From positions 372,001 through 436,000 of the forward strand of contig BRXU01000010.1 of assembly GCA_030267565.1 (NCBI GenBank): a DNA stretch of 64,000 nt, in the 5' to 3' direction. A program made the translations under genes and the position numbers. Every line of letters begins with the position of its first letter. The stretch's first letter is position 1. Source of the stretch: Pleodorina starrii (taxonomy: Eukaryota > Chlorophyta > Chlorophyceae > Chlamydomonadales > Volvocaceae). Below, in pieces: positions 1-11,792 of the stretch. The notes under the pieces were generated by a model. It ran no database searches. It was given only the letters and a program-made list of their open reading frames with translations, and had not been told where the DNA came from.

Positions 1-162
1 TGCTAGTACGGTAGAAAAGCAGACATGGGTTGGGGATTGGGGGAATCGAATCGATTGGGGGCCGGTTGGCGGGGCGTGTGTGTGTGTGTGTGTGTGTTTT
101 GGGGGGGGGGCGGGTATCCATGTAAAGGCCGGGGGGGAGATGTCCATCCGGGCTTCTGTGCG

Positions 163-534
163 GGTCGGGTGCGGGTGCGGGTGCGGGTGCGGGTGCGGGT
201 GCGGGTGCGGGTGCGGGTGCGGGTGCGGGTGCGGGTGCGGGTGCGGGTGCGGGTGCGGGTGCGGGTGCGGGTGCGGGTGCGGGTGCGGGTGCGGGTGCGG
301 GTGCGGGTGCGGGTGCGGGTGCGGGTGCGGGTGCGGGTGCGGGTGCGGGTGCGGGTGCGGGTGCGGGTGCGGGTGCGGGTGCGGGTGCGGGTGCGGGTGC
401 GGGTGCGGGTGCGGGTGCGGGTGCGGGTGCGGGTGCGGGTGCGGGTGCGGGTGCGGGTGCGGGTGCGGGTGCGGGTGCGGGTGCGGGTGCGGGTGCGGGT
501 GCGGGTGCGGGTGCGGGTGCGGGTGCGGGTGCGG
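163..534. repeat. GGGTGC hexamer microsatellite, about 62 copies
   Basis: A nearly perfect run of GTGCGG units. It reads open in several frames (Val-Arg and Cys-Gly dipeptides on plus, Thr-Arg on minus), so the long open frames across it are artefacts. It lies upstream of the first exon I can place and is probably intronic or flanking. The G-rich strand could form G-quadruplexes. Confidence 0.97.
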
Positions 535-840
535 CTCGTGTGTGGGTGCGCTGCCGCAGCTGGGTGGGTTGAGGAAGGGGAGGGTGGTGTGAGGGATGCG
601 AAATGGCGGAATGGGCCATACGGGAGCAGGAGAAGATGCGATGCGGTACGGCAGCCAGCAGCGTCGTACTGTACGGTATACCGAATTCGCCGCAAGCGTG
701 GCCACTGTCGGCGCGACGTGTGCTTGCCGCGGCATCTTCTTTCTTACCCCCCCTCTCCCCCCCCTTCCCCTCCCCCTCCCCACTCCCCCCACCCCTCCCC
801 CCTTCCCCTCCCCCCTTCCCCTCCCCCTGCCATGTGCCAG

Positions 841-2374
841 TATCATTGGCTCGGCGCCACTACGGCCCCCGCCACCCCTCCCAACTGGGGGTGCTGCTCG
901 ACTACCTGGAGGCACTCAAATTGGCGGAGGGGGCGGAGGGGGACAGGGAGGCGGGTGGCCCGACCCCGGCCCCGAGCTCGACCTCGGCATCGGCCTCCAC
1001 CTCGGTTCGGCGGCGGAGGGCGGTGGCTGCGGAGGAGCTTTTGGAGGTGGTGCAGGTGCGGGAATGGGGGCGGGGTTGGGGTGGGGGGTCATTTTGGGGG
1101 GTACCGAATGAACCGTTTACATCTTAAAACCCTCAAAAAATCTGAAATTTCTAAATCCCTAAATCCATTGATCCCTAAAACCCTAAACCCTAAAACCCGT
1201 GGGTTCGGAGCCTGGATGGGTGCTGCAGGACCGCACCCACCCACGACCCACCCACCCATCCCAGCCCTCCTCCGCCTCAAATACTGCTCCCTGCCCCCCC
1301 CCCCGCCCTCTTCATCCCTCCCTCTGTACCTCCTCCCCGCCCCCCTCCCCCCTCCTCCCAGGCCCTGGTTGACCGCTACCAGGCCGGTCGAGACCCTCTC
1401 AGCTGTGTTCTGCTGCTGGAGGCGACACTGGCGGAGGTGGGGCCCGCGCTGAGACCCACGGGTCGGTCCACCGCGGGAGGTGGCGTTGGAGGCGGCGGTG
1501 GCGGCGGCAGGGGCTCTTCGGCTGTGTATGCTGCGGCTGCTGAGTTAGCGGGGGAGCTGATGTATGCATTGAAGCCGCCGGAAGCCAGGACGGTAGGGGG
1601 GGGGGTAGGGGCTGGGGGGCGGGGGGGGTGGAGGGGTGAGGGGGGGTGGGGGGGAAGGGCTGTGGTACGACACGGCTTCGCATGCATCCACGCAAGATCT
1701 AGGGGGAGGGGCTGGCTCCTTCCAAAGTGTGTGCGCTGGGCCGGTCAGGGCAGGGAGGGCCCGGTCAGGACAGGGAGGGGGAGGTGGAGGGGGAGGGAGA
1801 GGGGGGAGCGAAGGGGAAAAGCGGTGTGTGTGCGTTTCCCAGCCTGAACCTGAACCTGAGCCTGGGCCTGAGTCAACTGAGCCGGCTGTGGCGGTGGCGG
1901 GTGGTTTCAGGTTTCAGTTGACCATAACTCCCCCCCGCCCCCAACCATATACCCTCAGCCCCCCTCCCATACATACACCACACACACACACCTCTTCTAA
2001 CCACCCCACCCCACCCTACCTCGCCCCCACCCACCCACCAAGCCCCAAACCCCTTCCGCGCACCCCCTCCCGCCACGTCATCTCCATTCCACCGCTGCAA
2101 CCATCATCTTGACTACGCTCCCTTCCCTCCCACCTCTCACCACCTCGCCCCCACCTCTCGCCCTCTTACCCCTTCCCCCCCCCCCCGGGTACACCCCCTC
2201 CCCCCCTGGCAGGTGATGACTGTTCGTCGGGAGGCCGGTCAGCTGTCAGCGCTGTTGCGGCGGTTGGCTCGGGATTTTACGGAGGAGCTGGCGGCGTACG
2301 GCAAGAAGAGGAACCGCTGGATCGACGCATTCAACAACAACAAGGGCGGGCCGCTGCCGCCGCTGAGGCCGTAG
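841..2374 (+). CDS. Unidentified protein, last three exons (5' part not resolved)
   Basis: Three exons join in frame: 841-1055, 1362-1592 and 2213-2374, ending at TAG 2372-2374. Each intron has GT-AG ends (donors CAG|GTGCGG and ACG|GTAGGG; pyrimidine-rich acceptors). The peptide includes LGVLLDYLEALKLAEG, a stretch reading DRYQAGRDPLSCVLLLEATL, a glycine-rich linker, and a basic C-terminus with LLRRLARDFTEELAAYGKK and WIDAFNNNKG. The pieces look helical and amphipathic. I do not recognise the family. The first visible exon begins in phase 1, so at least one exon lies upstream, either beyond or within the microsatellite zone at 1-840. A TGTAA signal at 2951 would give a 3' UTR of about 580 bases. 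The gene converges on the CAAD gene. Confidence 0.6.
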
Positions 2375-2950
2375 GGCCGCATGAGATTTGGGGGGGGGGG
2401 ACGGATGGGATACGGTATGGGAGATGTGGGGGGTGCGATGGGAGAAGGGGGGCATGCGCTGATACTGCTTGGGTTTGCGATGGAATGTGAGATGGGTTGT
2501 GATGGGATGGGATGGTGGGAGGGGTGGGAGGAGGAGGAGGGGAGGTGGAATTTAGTTTGGTTTCGGAGCTGCCGGGTTTAAAAAGAAGGTAACGATGTCG
2601 AGGTATCGTTTTGTCGCCGAGCTGCCTCTTCCGATGTCGCGGGCGGCTGGACCTTGGAAGGAAGGCCCCCCGGGGTCAAAACAAGAAAAATGAGCACCAA
2701 TACGGGCCGTACTGCAGGAGTACGGGACGTATAGGAGGAGTACGGCGGCCGTACGGTTGCGACGTTTTGGCGCCTGTTGCGTTGTGGAGGAGATGCGGGG
2801 GTGCGTGGCGACCAGCGGGCGGTGTGTGTGTGTGTGTGTGTGATGTGATGATTGGACCTCTTTTGGACGCTGTGGACGAAAATCGGCGTTTGTCACTCAC
2901 TCAGACACACACACACACAACACACAACACACACACCCCGTATGGCAGGC

Positions 2951-2955
2951 TGTAA
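2951..2955 (+). terminator. Candidate TGTAA poly(A) signal
   Basis: TGTAA, the usual volvocine poly(A) signal, about 580 bases past the stop of the first gene. Assigned by motif and position only. Confidence 0.4.
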
Positions 2956-3528
2956 TACGGTAGAACCCAATGCTGTGGATCACCTCTTATCTGTTTATTA
3001 AATTATTAACCCCTATCGCAGCAAAGTCAGTCAGTCCTTGAAGAGGACGACCAGTCCCAATTTCCGAGGCCGCCGTCCGGGCACGGCTCCTGCTTTTCTG
3101 GACAACCATGGCGGGCCTTGCAGCCCGACAGCCCGGCCCCGGTGTGCTGGTCCGGGACCCCTTCATGGCGGGCCCACAGCCATACAGCGACCTTGTTTCA
3201 CGTATTGGTTCTTTGGTTGCATTGCCCCAACAAGCGCCCCCCCCCAAAACACACATATACACACAAACACGCACACGCACACACACACACAGACATGGCG
3301 CAGCTGCCGGGCGTGCAGCGCGCGGGGGGGGGGGTCGGTTCAGTCCGCTGACCTGACTCCTTTCTTGGCCAGAGTACGACACCGCGGTGTGTGTGCTGTA
3401 CTGTACGGTACTGCTGCACAGGGGGTTTCCCCTGCTGGCATTAGCACCTCCCTCCTCCCTGCGGGCTGCTGCCGGTTCACGAACCAACTGCTCTTTCGCA
3501 TTGCCCCTCCCCTTCCCCCCCCCGAAAC

Positions 3529-3570
3529 CCCGAAACCCTAAAACCCTAAAACCCTAAAACCCTAAAACCC
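3529..3570. repeat. Interstitial telomere-type repeat (CCCTAAAA, about 5 copies)
   Basis: Tandem CCCTAAAA units, the complement of the Chlamydomonas telomere repeat TTTTAGGG. Shorter blocks occur at 1175-1197, 6093-6130, 41973-41990, 44003-44037 and 47405-47435. Established knowledge: TTTTAGGG is the telomere unit in Chlamydomonas and relatives. Confidence 0.9.
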
Positions 3571-3736
3571 TCCCCTTTTCCCCCCCGAACCCCAACCCCC
3601 CGCGGTGTGGCCACCGTTCCTAGAGGCGCTCCCTTCCCCCCTCCCGGACATCTGTGCAACGCTTTCCTCCCCCAGGTTTCCGGCATTTCGAGAGGAGGAC
3701 AGGAGGAGCAGGACAAAAGTGAACACGCCTTATTTA

Positions 3737-3741
3737 TTACA
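3737..3741 (-). terminator. Candidate TGTAA poly(A) signal of the CAAD gene
   Basis: First TGTAA on the minus strand downstream of the stop at 4606, implying a 3' UTR of about 870 bases. Motif only. Confidence 0.4.
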
Positions 3742-4605
3742 GAACATCCTCTTAACTCCCACATCTTGACTCCCAAGAAAAACCACCAACCCGCGCGCCG
3801 CCTCCAGCGCAGGCTTATTTAGGCAAGCCATCTTCCGATGGCCCCCGAAAAGAATATCAGACGCAACGAACTCAACCCACCAAATCGACATCGTTCGCAC
3901 TTTTCCAGCAGCGAGCGTTGCTTTGCCTCCAAAATGTGAAAACGTGACAACTACCGCTCCCACATGGCCGAATCCCTCTACGGAGCTGTGACAACCAATA
4001 CTCGTTGTAGCAGATGGGAGTGTTTTATGGGATGGGTGTGTTTTATGGGATGGATGCACGTGCCCATCGATGCCGTACACAGCGCTACATCTCGAGAAGA
4101 TATGCAGGGCGGTCGTGACGTGACGTCAACCGACTCAAACGAATCAAACGGTACGACATCAACTGATTGATTGACAAATTTCTAATCAACAACAAGAAAA
4201 CATCTCTCTCTATTCAGTCAGTCAGTCGAGACAGCGCGCGCGGCTCAACACGGCCCGGCACTGCTGTACACTCGACATATGACGCCCCGGCCCTGGTACG
4301 GCAGCATTACTAATGCCCAACCGCGTGCGCGCCACCACCACCGGCCACCGCCCACCGCCAAACATCAAAAGAGGGGCGGAAGGACAACCCGATCTTCATC
4401 CGCATATCCGCCAACCCCCCCCCCCCAATATTCCCTCCGCTAAAATGGGACGGTGGACTGGCAGTGGGTGGGCGGTGAGCGGTGGGTGGTGGGTGGTTGG
4501 CGGCCATCCCCCCTCCCCCCCGCCCCCCCCTCGCCCTTCTCGGATGTCCTCCTGTCCGCCACTCAAAAGAGACGTCGAGCCGTCCACCCGCCCATTGGAT
4601 TGCGT

Positions 4606-7600
4606 TCACAGGCCAGCCTCCTCCCCCTGGGAGGGCTGACGGGAAGACTTGAGGTGCGGCTTCTGCGGGTGTGTGTTGTGTGTGTTTTGGGGGGTGGGGG
4701 GTGGGCGGGTGGGGAGGGGAGCAATGGGGGGGGAAAAGGGAGGAAGGGGAGGGGCGGAGATGCGACGGCTAGGAGGACACACACGCCCCGAGATGTAACC
4801 GACACAGCCGGACGCGGCTAGGACGAGTGTTTGCGGACAAAAAGCGCATTGCCGTACAGTACCGTCAGTCAAATCGGAGAAAATCGGTGTTATAAAAAGC
4901 AATACATCCTTTTGGGTTTGGAAAATGAAATGCCGTACCATGGCGTCGGGGTTCTTGGCCGCCATGTCCTCCATCGCCTCGCGCTCCATGGTGCCTGTAC
5001 GACAAGTGGTACGGCGACAGGGGTACAGACGTACGGACGGGGTCGACGACGACAAGGTCGGGAGGTCTTCAGCGAGGGAGCGGTCGCTGCACGCACGCAC
5101 CCTCACTGCCCAAATGTCAGGAATACGGCAAGTCAAGGTGTCGAAGAAGAAAGGCGGGGGAGGGAGGGAACCGAACCGCGCCCAGAAGCAGCAGCAGAAG
5201 CAAAAGTTGATTGACACGTTTCCCTCACCCAAATTCTCTGAAGGTTGTTAAAAACCTGACAATCCAGCTATTAAAAACCTGACAATCCAGCTGCTGCTCC
5301 CGTCGATAGCTAATTTCTGCATGTGATGCATCTATTATAATGACCGCAAGGGTTCCTCCCTCCCCTCCCTTCCCGGGCCTTACCCGCTGCCATGCCGTAC
5401 TTACCCGCCGCCCTGCCGTACTCCCCCTCCAGATGCATGGACTCCAGACTGGCCTGTCCCGCCTGGTTGTGACTGGTGGGCTCGTGGAGTACCTTTTGGG
5501 GGGGAAGGGGGGAGAAGGGGGAGAAGGGGGGGGGGGAGTGGAGGGAGGGAGCGGGGAAATGGAAAGCGGGTAAAGTGAAACGCTAGAGGAGCGTGGGAGC
5601 GTTGATTTCGGGGGCCGAGGGGAAACACCTCTTCCCAGGGTTTTTGTGGGGTTGGTTTTAGGGATTTTTTTGGAGGTATTTATAGGGTTTTTTAGGTGAC
5701 AGCTCGTGAGCCGGAGGCCGGCGCTTCTCTCCCCGAGGAGCCGTTGCATTATTGGCAATCCCGAGGGGGGAAACGGTGTGTTGGGTTTTCCCACCCAGGC
5801 GGAGGGCCCGAAGCCGCACAGCAGCGAACACCCTGTCTAGCCTACGGGTTATGCGTGTGTGTGTATGTGTGTGTGTGTGTTTTACATGGGGTGGGAGGTG
5901 CGTGCCCTAACCCTGAAGAAAGGGGACACGATGTGTACGTCGGATGATGATGGGCCACCACCGACCCATGGGCCACTCCCCGGACCGCTGCCTTCAAGAG
6001 CTCTTCCCCTCTTACCACCCCTCTTTCCACCTTATAAAACAAATACTCAGCCCCCTCGGTACCTCCCCAGGCCCCCCTCCCCCCTCCCCAAACCCTAAAA
6101 CCCTAAAACCTTATCCCCTAAAACAACCCTAAAACCTCAAACCCCCAAACACACACACGCCCCCCCCCACCCCCCCCCACCTCATCCACGTGGTGGCTGA
6201 ACTGCATCGCTTCCTTGGCCTGACGGAAGGCGGTCTCGGCCAGAGAGTCCAGCTTGCCTGATCGGGGGGAGCGGGGCGGGGGCCGGGAGGGAGGCGGGGG
6301 GTAGATTGGCGGGGATGTCAACATGTCATAGTCCCCCGAGGTCAACACAGACTCACAAAAACAATTATTGAGAGCTTCCGCCCCCTTTCCTTTCCTTTCC
6401 TTTCCCTTCTTTTCCCTTCTTTTCCCTTCACAAGCACGCAGCGAAGGGCGCTGCCTTCCCGGCTCTTTGCGATGCACCACCACCCCAACCCCCAACCCCC
6501 AAACCCCAATTCGCGACACAAACTCAAAACACCCTACAACCTCCTCTCGGTTCCAAATCCACCGCACCCGACTCACTCGTATCCGGCTCCCCGAGCTTCA
6601 GGTGGCCACTGGCCCGACACGCCTCCACGTCCCAACCCAGGCAGGGGTCCAGATCGGCCATGGCGTGACCCCCCTCCCCCACACTGCCCGACCCGCCCGC
6701 GATACCCGTAGAGGCATCGGACCGGGGGGTGGGGGTGGAGGAGGCGGGCAGGGTACCCTCGGAGGAGGAGGAGGGGGAGGAGGGGGAGGAGGAGGCGCCT
6801 GGGGGCGGGGTGCCGCCACCGACTGCAGGGAGGGGGGGGGGGCCGGGGAGGGGCCGGAGGGGGGGATGAATGGGGGGGATCACACACCGGGCTCCGTCAT
6901 TGGCATTATGGGTATTGTTGGCATCATTCATCATCGTCATCATTTTTAGGATTTACCGGTATCATCATCCTACAAAGCAGAAGTGCTGGGCTCCCCCCCC
7001 CCCCCACCTTGCCCACCATCCTGGGTCCCGCCCACCCTCCCAAGCGTCCCCCGACACGTTCCAAACTGCCCTCCCTCCCTCCCTCCCTCTCCTCCCTCCC
7101 TCGCCTCCCTCACCCGCCGACGACTCCTCAGCGCCCGGCTCCGCATCCCACACCCCCGCCGCCAGGTCCGAAACGATGAAGGCAAAGATGGCGGGAGGCG
7201 CCCTGCCGCCGCCCGCACCCGCACCGGGACCCGGGCTGGGGCTGCGAGAGCGCTCGTCCAGCTCCTGTCGGCGGTTGGCGGTTAGGGAGGTTGTTGAGGT
7301 AAAGGAGGTTGCTATTATGATCAAGGGATGAGGACATACACACACACGCACACACACGTGCAAACAACAGAGAGGGGTTTGAAGAGTGAATTTGCAACAA
7401 TGAAACGAGGGAGAGGGGGTTCTGGGCAGAGCAGCGCAGGGCAAGGTCAGTGCGCATGGCGAGAGGGGATCACGTGACCACCCGAGCGCTGAATCATGGG
7501 CGCTGAAAAGAGTAAAGCGGCGACCTGTTATTGAAGAGTGGAACTCGGGCCCCCCCCATCACACGAGGGAACATGAGAGAGAACGAACTACGGTAATCGC

Positions 7601-10600
7601 ATCGTTACTGAGTCCCACCCACGCACCCAGTACCCGCACCCCCGCCCCCCCCGCCCCCCCCACCTGCAGCAATCCCGCCACGTAGCCCTCACTCAGACCC
7701 ACATCGCCCTCTCCCGCTGGGGGGGGGCAAGGGAGGTTGGGGTTAAAAGGGGTGTCGTGCGTCGGGTAGGTTCGTGTCAGGGTCGGGCCAAGAACGGGTT
7801 CGATGAGGTTGGGTTTACTTGAGTTGGCATTGTCGATGTAGCGGTTGGTTTATTGGTTGGTTGGTGGTTGGTTGGTTGGTTGGCCGCAAGCGCCGGGAGG
7901 CTGCACGACGCGTCGAGCGTCCATGGATGAGCCCCTGTTGATGAGGCCCCCCCAGTATGGTGCCACCCGTCTTTCCTCGTAGGGTCCCCTCCCCTCCCCT
8001 CTCCTCCCCTCTCCTCCCCTCCTGTCTGTCAGCCCCCTCTCCCTCAGGAACCTCCCTCTCAGGGGACCGCAAGGACCACCCGGGGACCGCAAGCTCCTTT
8101 CCCTCCACACCACACCCACACCACTTCCATGCCCCCACCCAAACACACCGCCTTCCAAGTTCCGACCCACGGGTCATCCAGCCCCTTCCCCATCCCCCCT
8201 TTTTCCATTGGCTCACCCTTGGTGTCCGGCTCGTCCACCCAGCTGCCGTCATCCTTCAGAGGGGCCACCGCCTGCTGCTGCTGCTGCTGCTGCTGCTGCC
8301 TGGTGTGGCGGGCGGCCATGCGGCCAACCAACTGCCGGGCGGTCTCCCCGGCACCCGTCTCACCGCTGCCGGCGTTGGGGTGGGCGTCGACTGGCGAAGG
8401 GGGTTGGGGGTGGGAGAGGTGGAATGGGGTAGGATGAAATGGCCGGGGTTTGGTTAAGGGTAGGGGTGGTGGGCGGGGGCGGGGATGGATTTGTGCCAGG
8501 GTGTTCTCTGGGGGAAGGTGACGTTCATAGAGGTTCGTTCGGGGCAGGAGATCAGGAGTGCGTATCCCGCAGGAGATCAGGAGTGCGTATCCCGCATCGA
8601 GTGGCCGACTCGGGGGTGGGGGGTGGGGCGGTGGGTGCGTTTAAATGGCTGACTCGGGGGGTAGGGAAAAAAGGTACCACAGGGAAGGGCAGGCGGGCTG
8701 GCTCCTACCGCAACCCTGGTGGGTGTGTTCAAATGCACCCAGGAGCTTCACACACAGATTCGCGTCCGTCTGCGCAATACAGATCAAATCCCATTTGGCG
8801 ACAACACAATAAGAGCAGAGTCAGGTCCCCTATCCTTCCTCTCGCTCCCGCAAAGCGCCGCACACCGCCACCGCCACCATCACACAGCACCACCACCACC
8901 GCCACCACCGTCACCACCGCCACCGCCGCACACCACGCCCCCCGGCCCCCGCCCCCCCCCCCGCCCCCACTCTCACTCGTCTTGTCCGCCAGTCCGTCCA
9001 TCCGCTCCGACACGTTGCGCCGCAGCAGCGCCAGGGAGGCCTCCAGGTCCCTCCGCCCCTCCGCGAAGAGCAGGAAGCGGTACCAGAACCAGCAGCTGAA
9101 GCCGAAGCCAACCGTCTGGGGGTAATGGTGTGTGTGGGTGTGTGAAGAGGGCGGGGGGTGAGGGGCGTGGGATAGAAGATGCACTGGCAGGCCGGGGCGC
9201 CCGGCCAGCAGCAAGCGGCAAGAACGTAAAGCGCCAAGAGAAACGCAGCGAACACTTTCCCTCCGCCAAAAGCTACCCAAGAGGCATACACGTGCAGGCC
9301 ACCTTTCCATGCCCCATGCTATCCCTCCCACCCCCCCAAAACACATACACAGTCGTACAGTCGTACACGCACCTGCAGCAGTCCCGGCACCAGCGGCACC
9401 CGGTCCACGGCGGACAGCACCGCACTCCCCAGGTAGGCCGCCACCAGCAGACCCGCACCGCCCACCAGCACAGAGCGCTTGTCCTGACAGGGGACGGGCG
9501 GGCAGGGCAGGCAGGCAGGCAGGGGAGGAAGGAAGCAGGGGAGGAAGGGGGTAAGGGATCATCCGCGGGGCAAAGAACCGACTTGAACCCGAGAATTAGG
9601 TACCCCCAGAACCCGCATGATGACAGCTATTGGGCGCTGAAAAAAGGCTCCCGCCCGGTATTGCTATGTTAAGGGCCGAACGCGCACTGGTAATTTTGAG
9701 GAAAACATGTGCGCCGTCGGATTTGGGGCGAGCTTTGCTTATTCGAAAAGGTTGTCACCGACAAACAGGCGGCGAGCCGAGCGTAGCGATCAAACGCAGC
9801 GACGGTCCGCGGTCGGTCGCTGCGCGCGCGGCTCGTCGCGCGCGTTGCCCGAGCGGCTGAACCGACGCGACCGGCGGCGCGAAAGAGAGAGAGAGAGAAA
9901 ATGGAGTTTTTCCGTTCCGTGCCCGCGACTGCAATGTCCGCGACCGCAATGTGACGCGAGTGCGAGTGCGCAATGCGGATCAATGCAGCAGAATGCGCAC
10001 ATTCTAACGCTGATGGTGGGTGTCTAACGCTGATGGTGGGTGTTAATTCGCGCCGCGAGGCCGCCGCCCGGCAGAAGCCAAAAGCGCGGCGGCGGCGGCG
10101 GTCGCGCGCGTCATCGTCGTCGTCATCGCCATCGTCATCAATCCGCCACTCCGACACTCTTTCCACACGTTCCGGCATTTCGCTCCCAGATGCTCGAAGC
10201 TCGACCCACATCGGGGCTTGACCCAGATCTATCTGATTCGCAACACCCCCCACCAGCCACCACCGCCACCGGTAAGACGAGAGAACAACAGGCGGGGGCA
10301 GCCGCTCCGCTCCGCGACAGAGTGCGCGAGGCAGGAGCTGACACCGACAGCCCGAGGGGCAATGCACGAGGATCGAGGAACGGAGCTGGCGCGCAATCAA
10401 ACACGCCGTAAGGCCGATATGACTCTCGAAAACTCCGACACACCACACCACACGACACCAGACGACACGGAACAACGAAGAACGAGCTCTTCGCTAAGCA
10501 CCAACACATAAAACTACAATCTCACCGGTAGCTGGTTCCAACGGGCCTTGGCGCCCTCGAACGCCTCGGCGGCGGTGCGCTGCAGGTCGCGCACTCGCTC

Positions 10601-10927
10601 CTCTCGCCGCATGCCCTCCAGCGCCGCATCCACCCGGCTCATGTAGAAGTCAGTCTCCAGGGAGGGGTCTTCTTCGCGACCGAAGGCGCTGTTGGTGTGG
10701 CTCGGCGTGAGGCTCGGCGGAGTGGGTGATGAGGATGGCGACGTGGTGGTGTTGTTGGTGTCGGGGACCTCGCCCCAGCGGAAGGCCATCACGCGCGCGC
10801 AGCAGCGGCGGCCGCGGCAGGAGGGCCGCGGCGCCGCCGCGAGGCGGGAGGGGGCGCTGCCGCGGCGGCCGGCCGCCGGCGCGGCGGCGGCGCGGTGGAA
10901 GGCGGTGCTTGTCGCGATGGCGGCCAT
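4606..10927 (-). CDS. CURT1-like CAAD-domain thylakoid protein with a long C-terminal extension
   Basis: Eleven exons on minus: 10927-10526, 9483-9373, 9115-8977, 8390-8217, 7716-7664, 7264-7114, 6822-6577, 6257-6181, 5462-5405, 4994-4939, 4662-4606. All phases agree, giving 507 residues. The first in-frame ATG is at 10927. Residues 1-50 look like a chloroplast transit peptide (Ala, Ser, Arg-rich, no acids). Residues about 135-215 match the CAAD domain: a membrane segment (SVLVGGAGLLVAAYLGSAVL), then DRVPLVPGLLQ, a second membrane segment ending FWYRFLLFAEGRRDLEA, and an amphipathic helix. CURT1/CAAD proteins bend thylakoid membranes at grana margins. CURT1 proteins are normally under about 200 residues; here about 290 follow, with a Q9 tract, Ser/Pro-rich linkers and helical pieces such as SLAETAFRQAKEAMQF. 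The fold call is firm; the role of the extension is unknown. Confidence 0.9.
5249..5292. repeat. Short tandem duplication in a CAAD-gene intron
   Basis: Two adjacent near-identical copies of about 23 bases containing AAAAACCTGACAATCCAGCT. Similar two-copy duplications lie at 8547-8598 and 10009-10044 in other introns of the same gene. Confidence 0.85.
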
Positions 10928-10982
10928 TTTGTCGGAAGACGCGACACAAGCGGTAAATAAATGCACCTTGTTTGCGAATGGC

Positions 10983-10990
10983 TTTATAAA
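10983..10990 (-). promoter_or_regulatory. TATA-like box of the CAAD gene
   Basis: TTTATAAA about 55 bases upstream of the ATG at 10927. The spacing would allow a 5' UTR of roughly 25-30 bases. Motif and position only. Confidence 0.4.
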
Positions 10991-11792
10991 TGGCGCGTGC
11001 GTGAAATGTACTGAGTAAATTGAATAGTGTTCCCTACTTTCTGTTCTCAGCGAATAAGGCGGAAATGCAGGAAGGAGCTCCCCTCATAGCTTTCGGACTT
11101 TGTTTCCGGTGTCGAGTCATCCCGTTTCCGTACCTCGGGCCGGGGACAGATACCGGTACTCGCGACAGAGTCCAACTTGTGATGGAAGTTGCGTCCCAAG
11201 GTTTTGTTTTGATTTCATTCTTTTTTGAATATCAACGATCAAGATTATTTGGCGGTATGCGGGACAGCCGGGCAGCCAAGGAATCTTGGGGCAACGGGGC
11301 TTCACGCAGCAGACCCTCGTTAGGTTGCGCGACCCACGGGTCATATCTATAAATGACGCCAAAAACATGCATTTGCCTTTGCTAGTTGCCAATCCTAGCC
11401 ACAGCACATGAAAAACGGCAAATGCAGGTTTAAGAACAGCAAAGTCAAAGGGAATGAATGGGCGCCGCTGTCGCGAACAGTCAGTCAGTGAGCAATTCTT
11501 GCGAAGGATGTCGCGCTAACATTTGCAGTGAGGTAACCGTGTGCTTGGAAAGGGGCGCCGGGCGTGTGACGGGCTGACGGCTAGGGGCGGCCAAACAGGC
11601 AGCAGCTGCCAGTTCAGGCAGCTCCGGCAGACCCTGCAATCCGGCAGAGCCTATCCGCCGAATAATGTAGTCACGCTCCTTTCCGGATCCTGGCCGGCAC
11701 CGCAGACGCACTTCCTCCCCAGATTGCACGACAAGGGGCAACTAGGTAAACATTCGGCAACGCCGACAACCAGCGGTGGCGGCGCCGCTCTG
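10991..11792. other. Intergenic, no gene seen
   Basis: Upstream flank of the CAAD gene, less GC-rich than its surroundings. No exon-like reading frame and no repeat array were recognised. Confidence 0.5.

Larger units (their letters stand above)
2375..4605. other. Convergent intergenic region / 3' UTRs
   Basis: The space between the stops of two convergent genes. It contains CA/GT dinucleotide runs (2823-2840, 2905-2935, 3250-3292), a CCCTAAAA block (3529-3570) and GTACGG-rich patches (2700-2760, 3385-3415). Open frames here, such as 2987-3487 on minus, show no recognisable domain and no splice support. Confidence 0.6.

Noticed and set aside
25..1452. A 475-residue plus-strand open frame with long Val-Arg runs
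   Set aside because: It is the hexamer microsatellite read through. The true exons at 841-1055 and 1362-1592 are defined by splice sites.
7855..7885. GGTTGGTT run considered as a telomere-like block
   Set aside because: The unit is not TTTTAGGG; it is a simple tetramer in a CAAD-gene intron.
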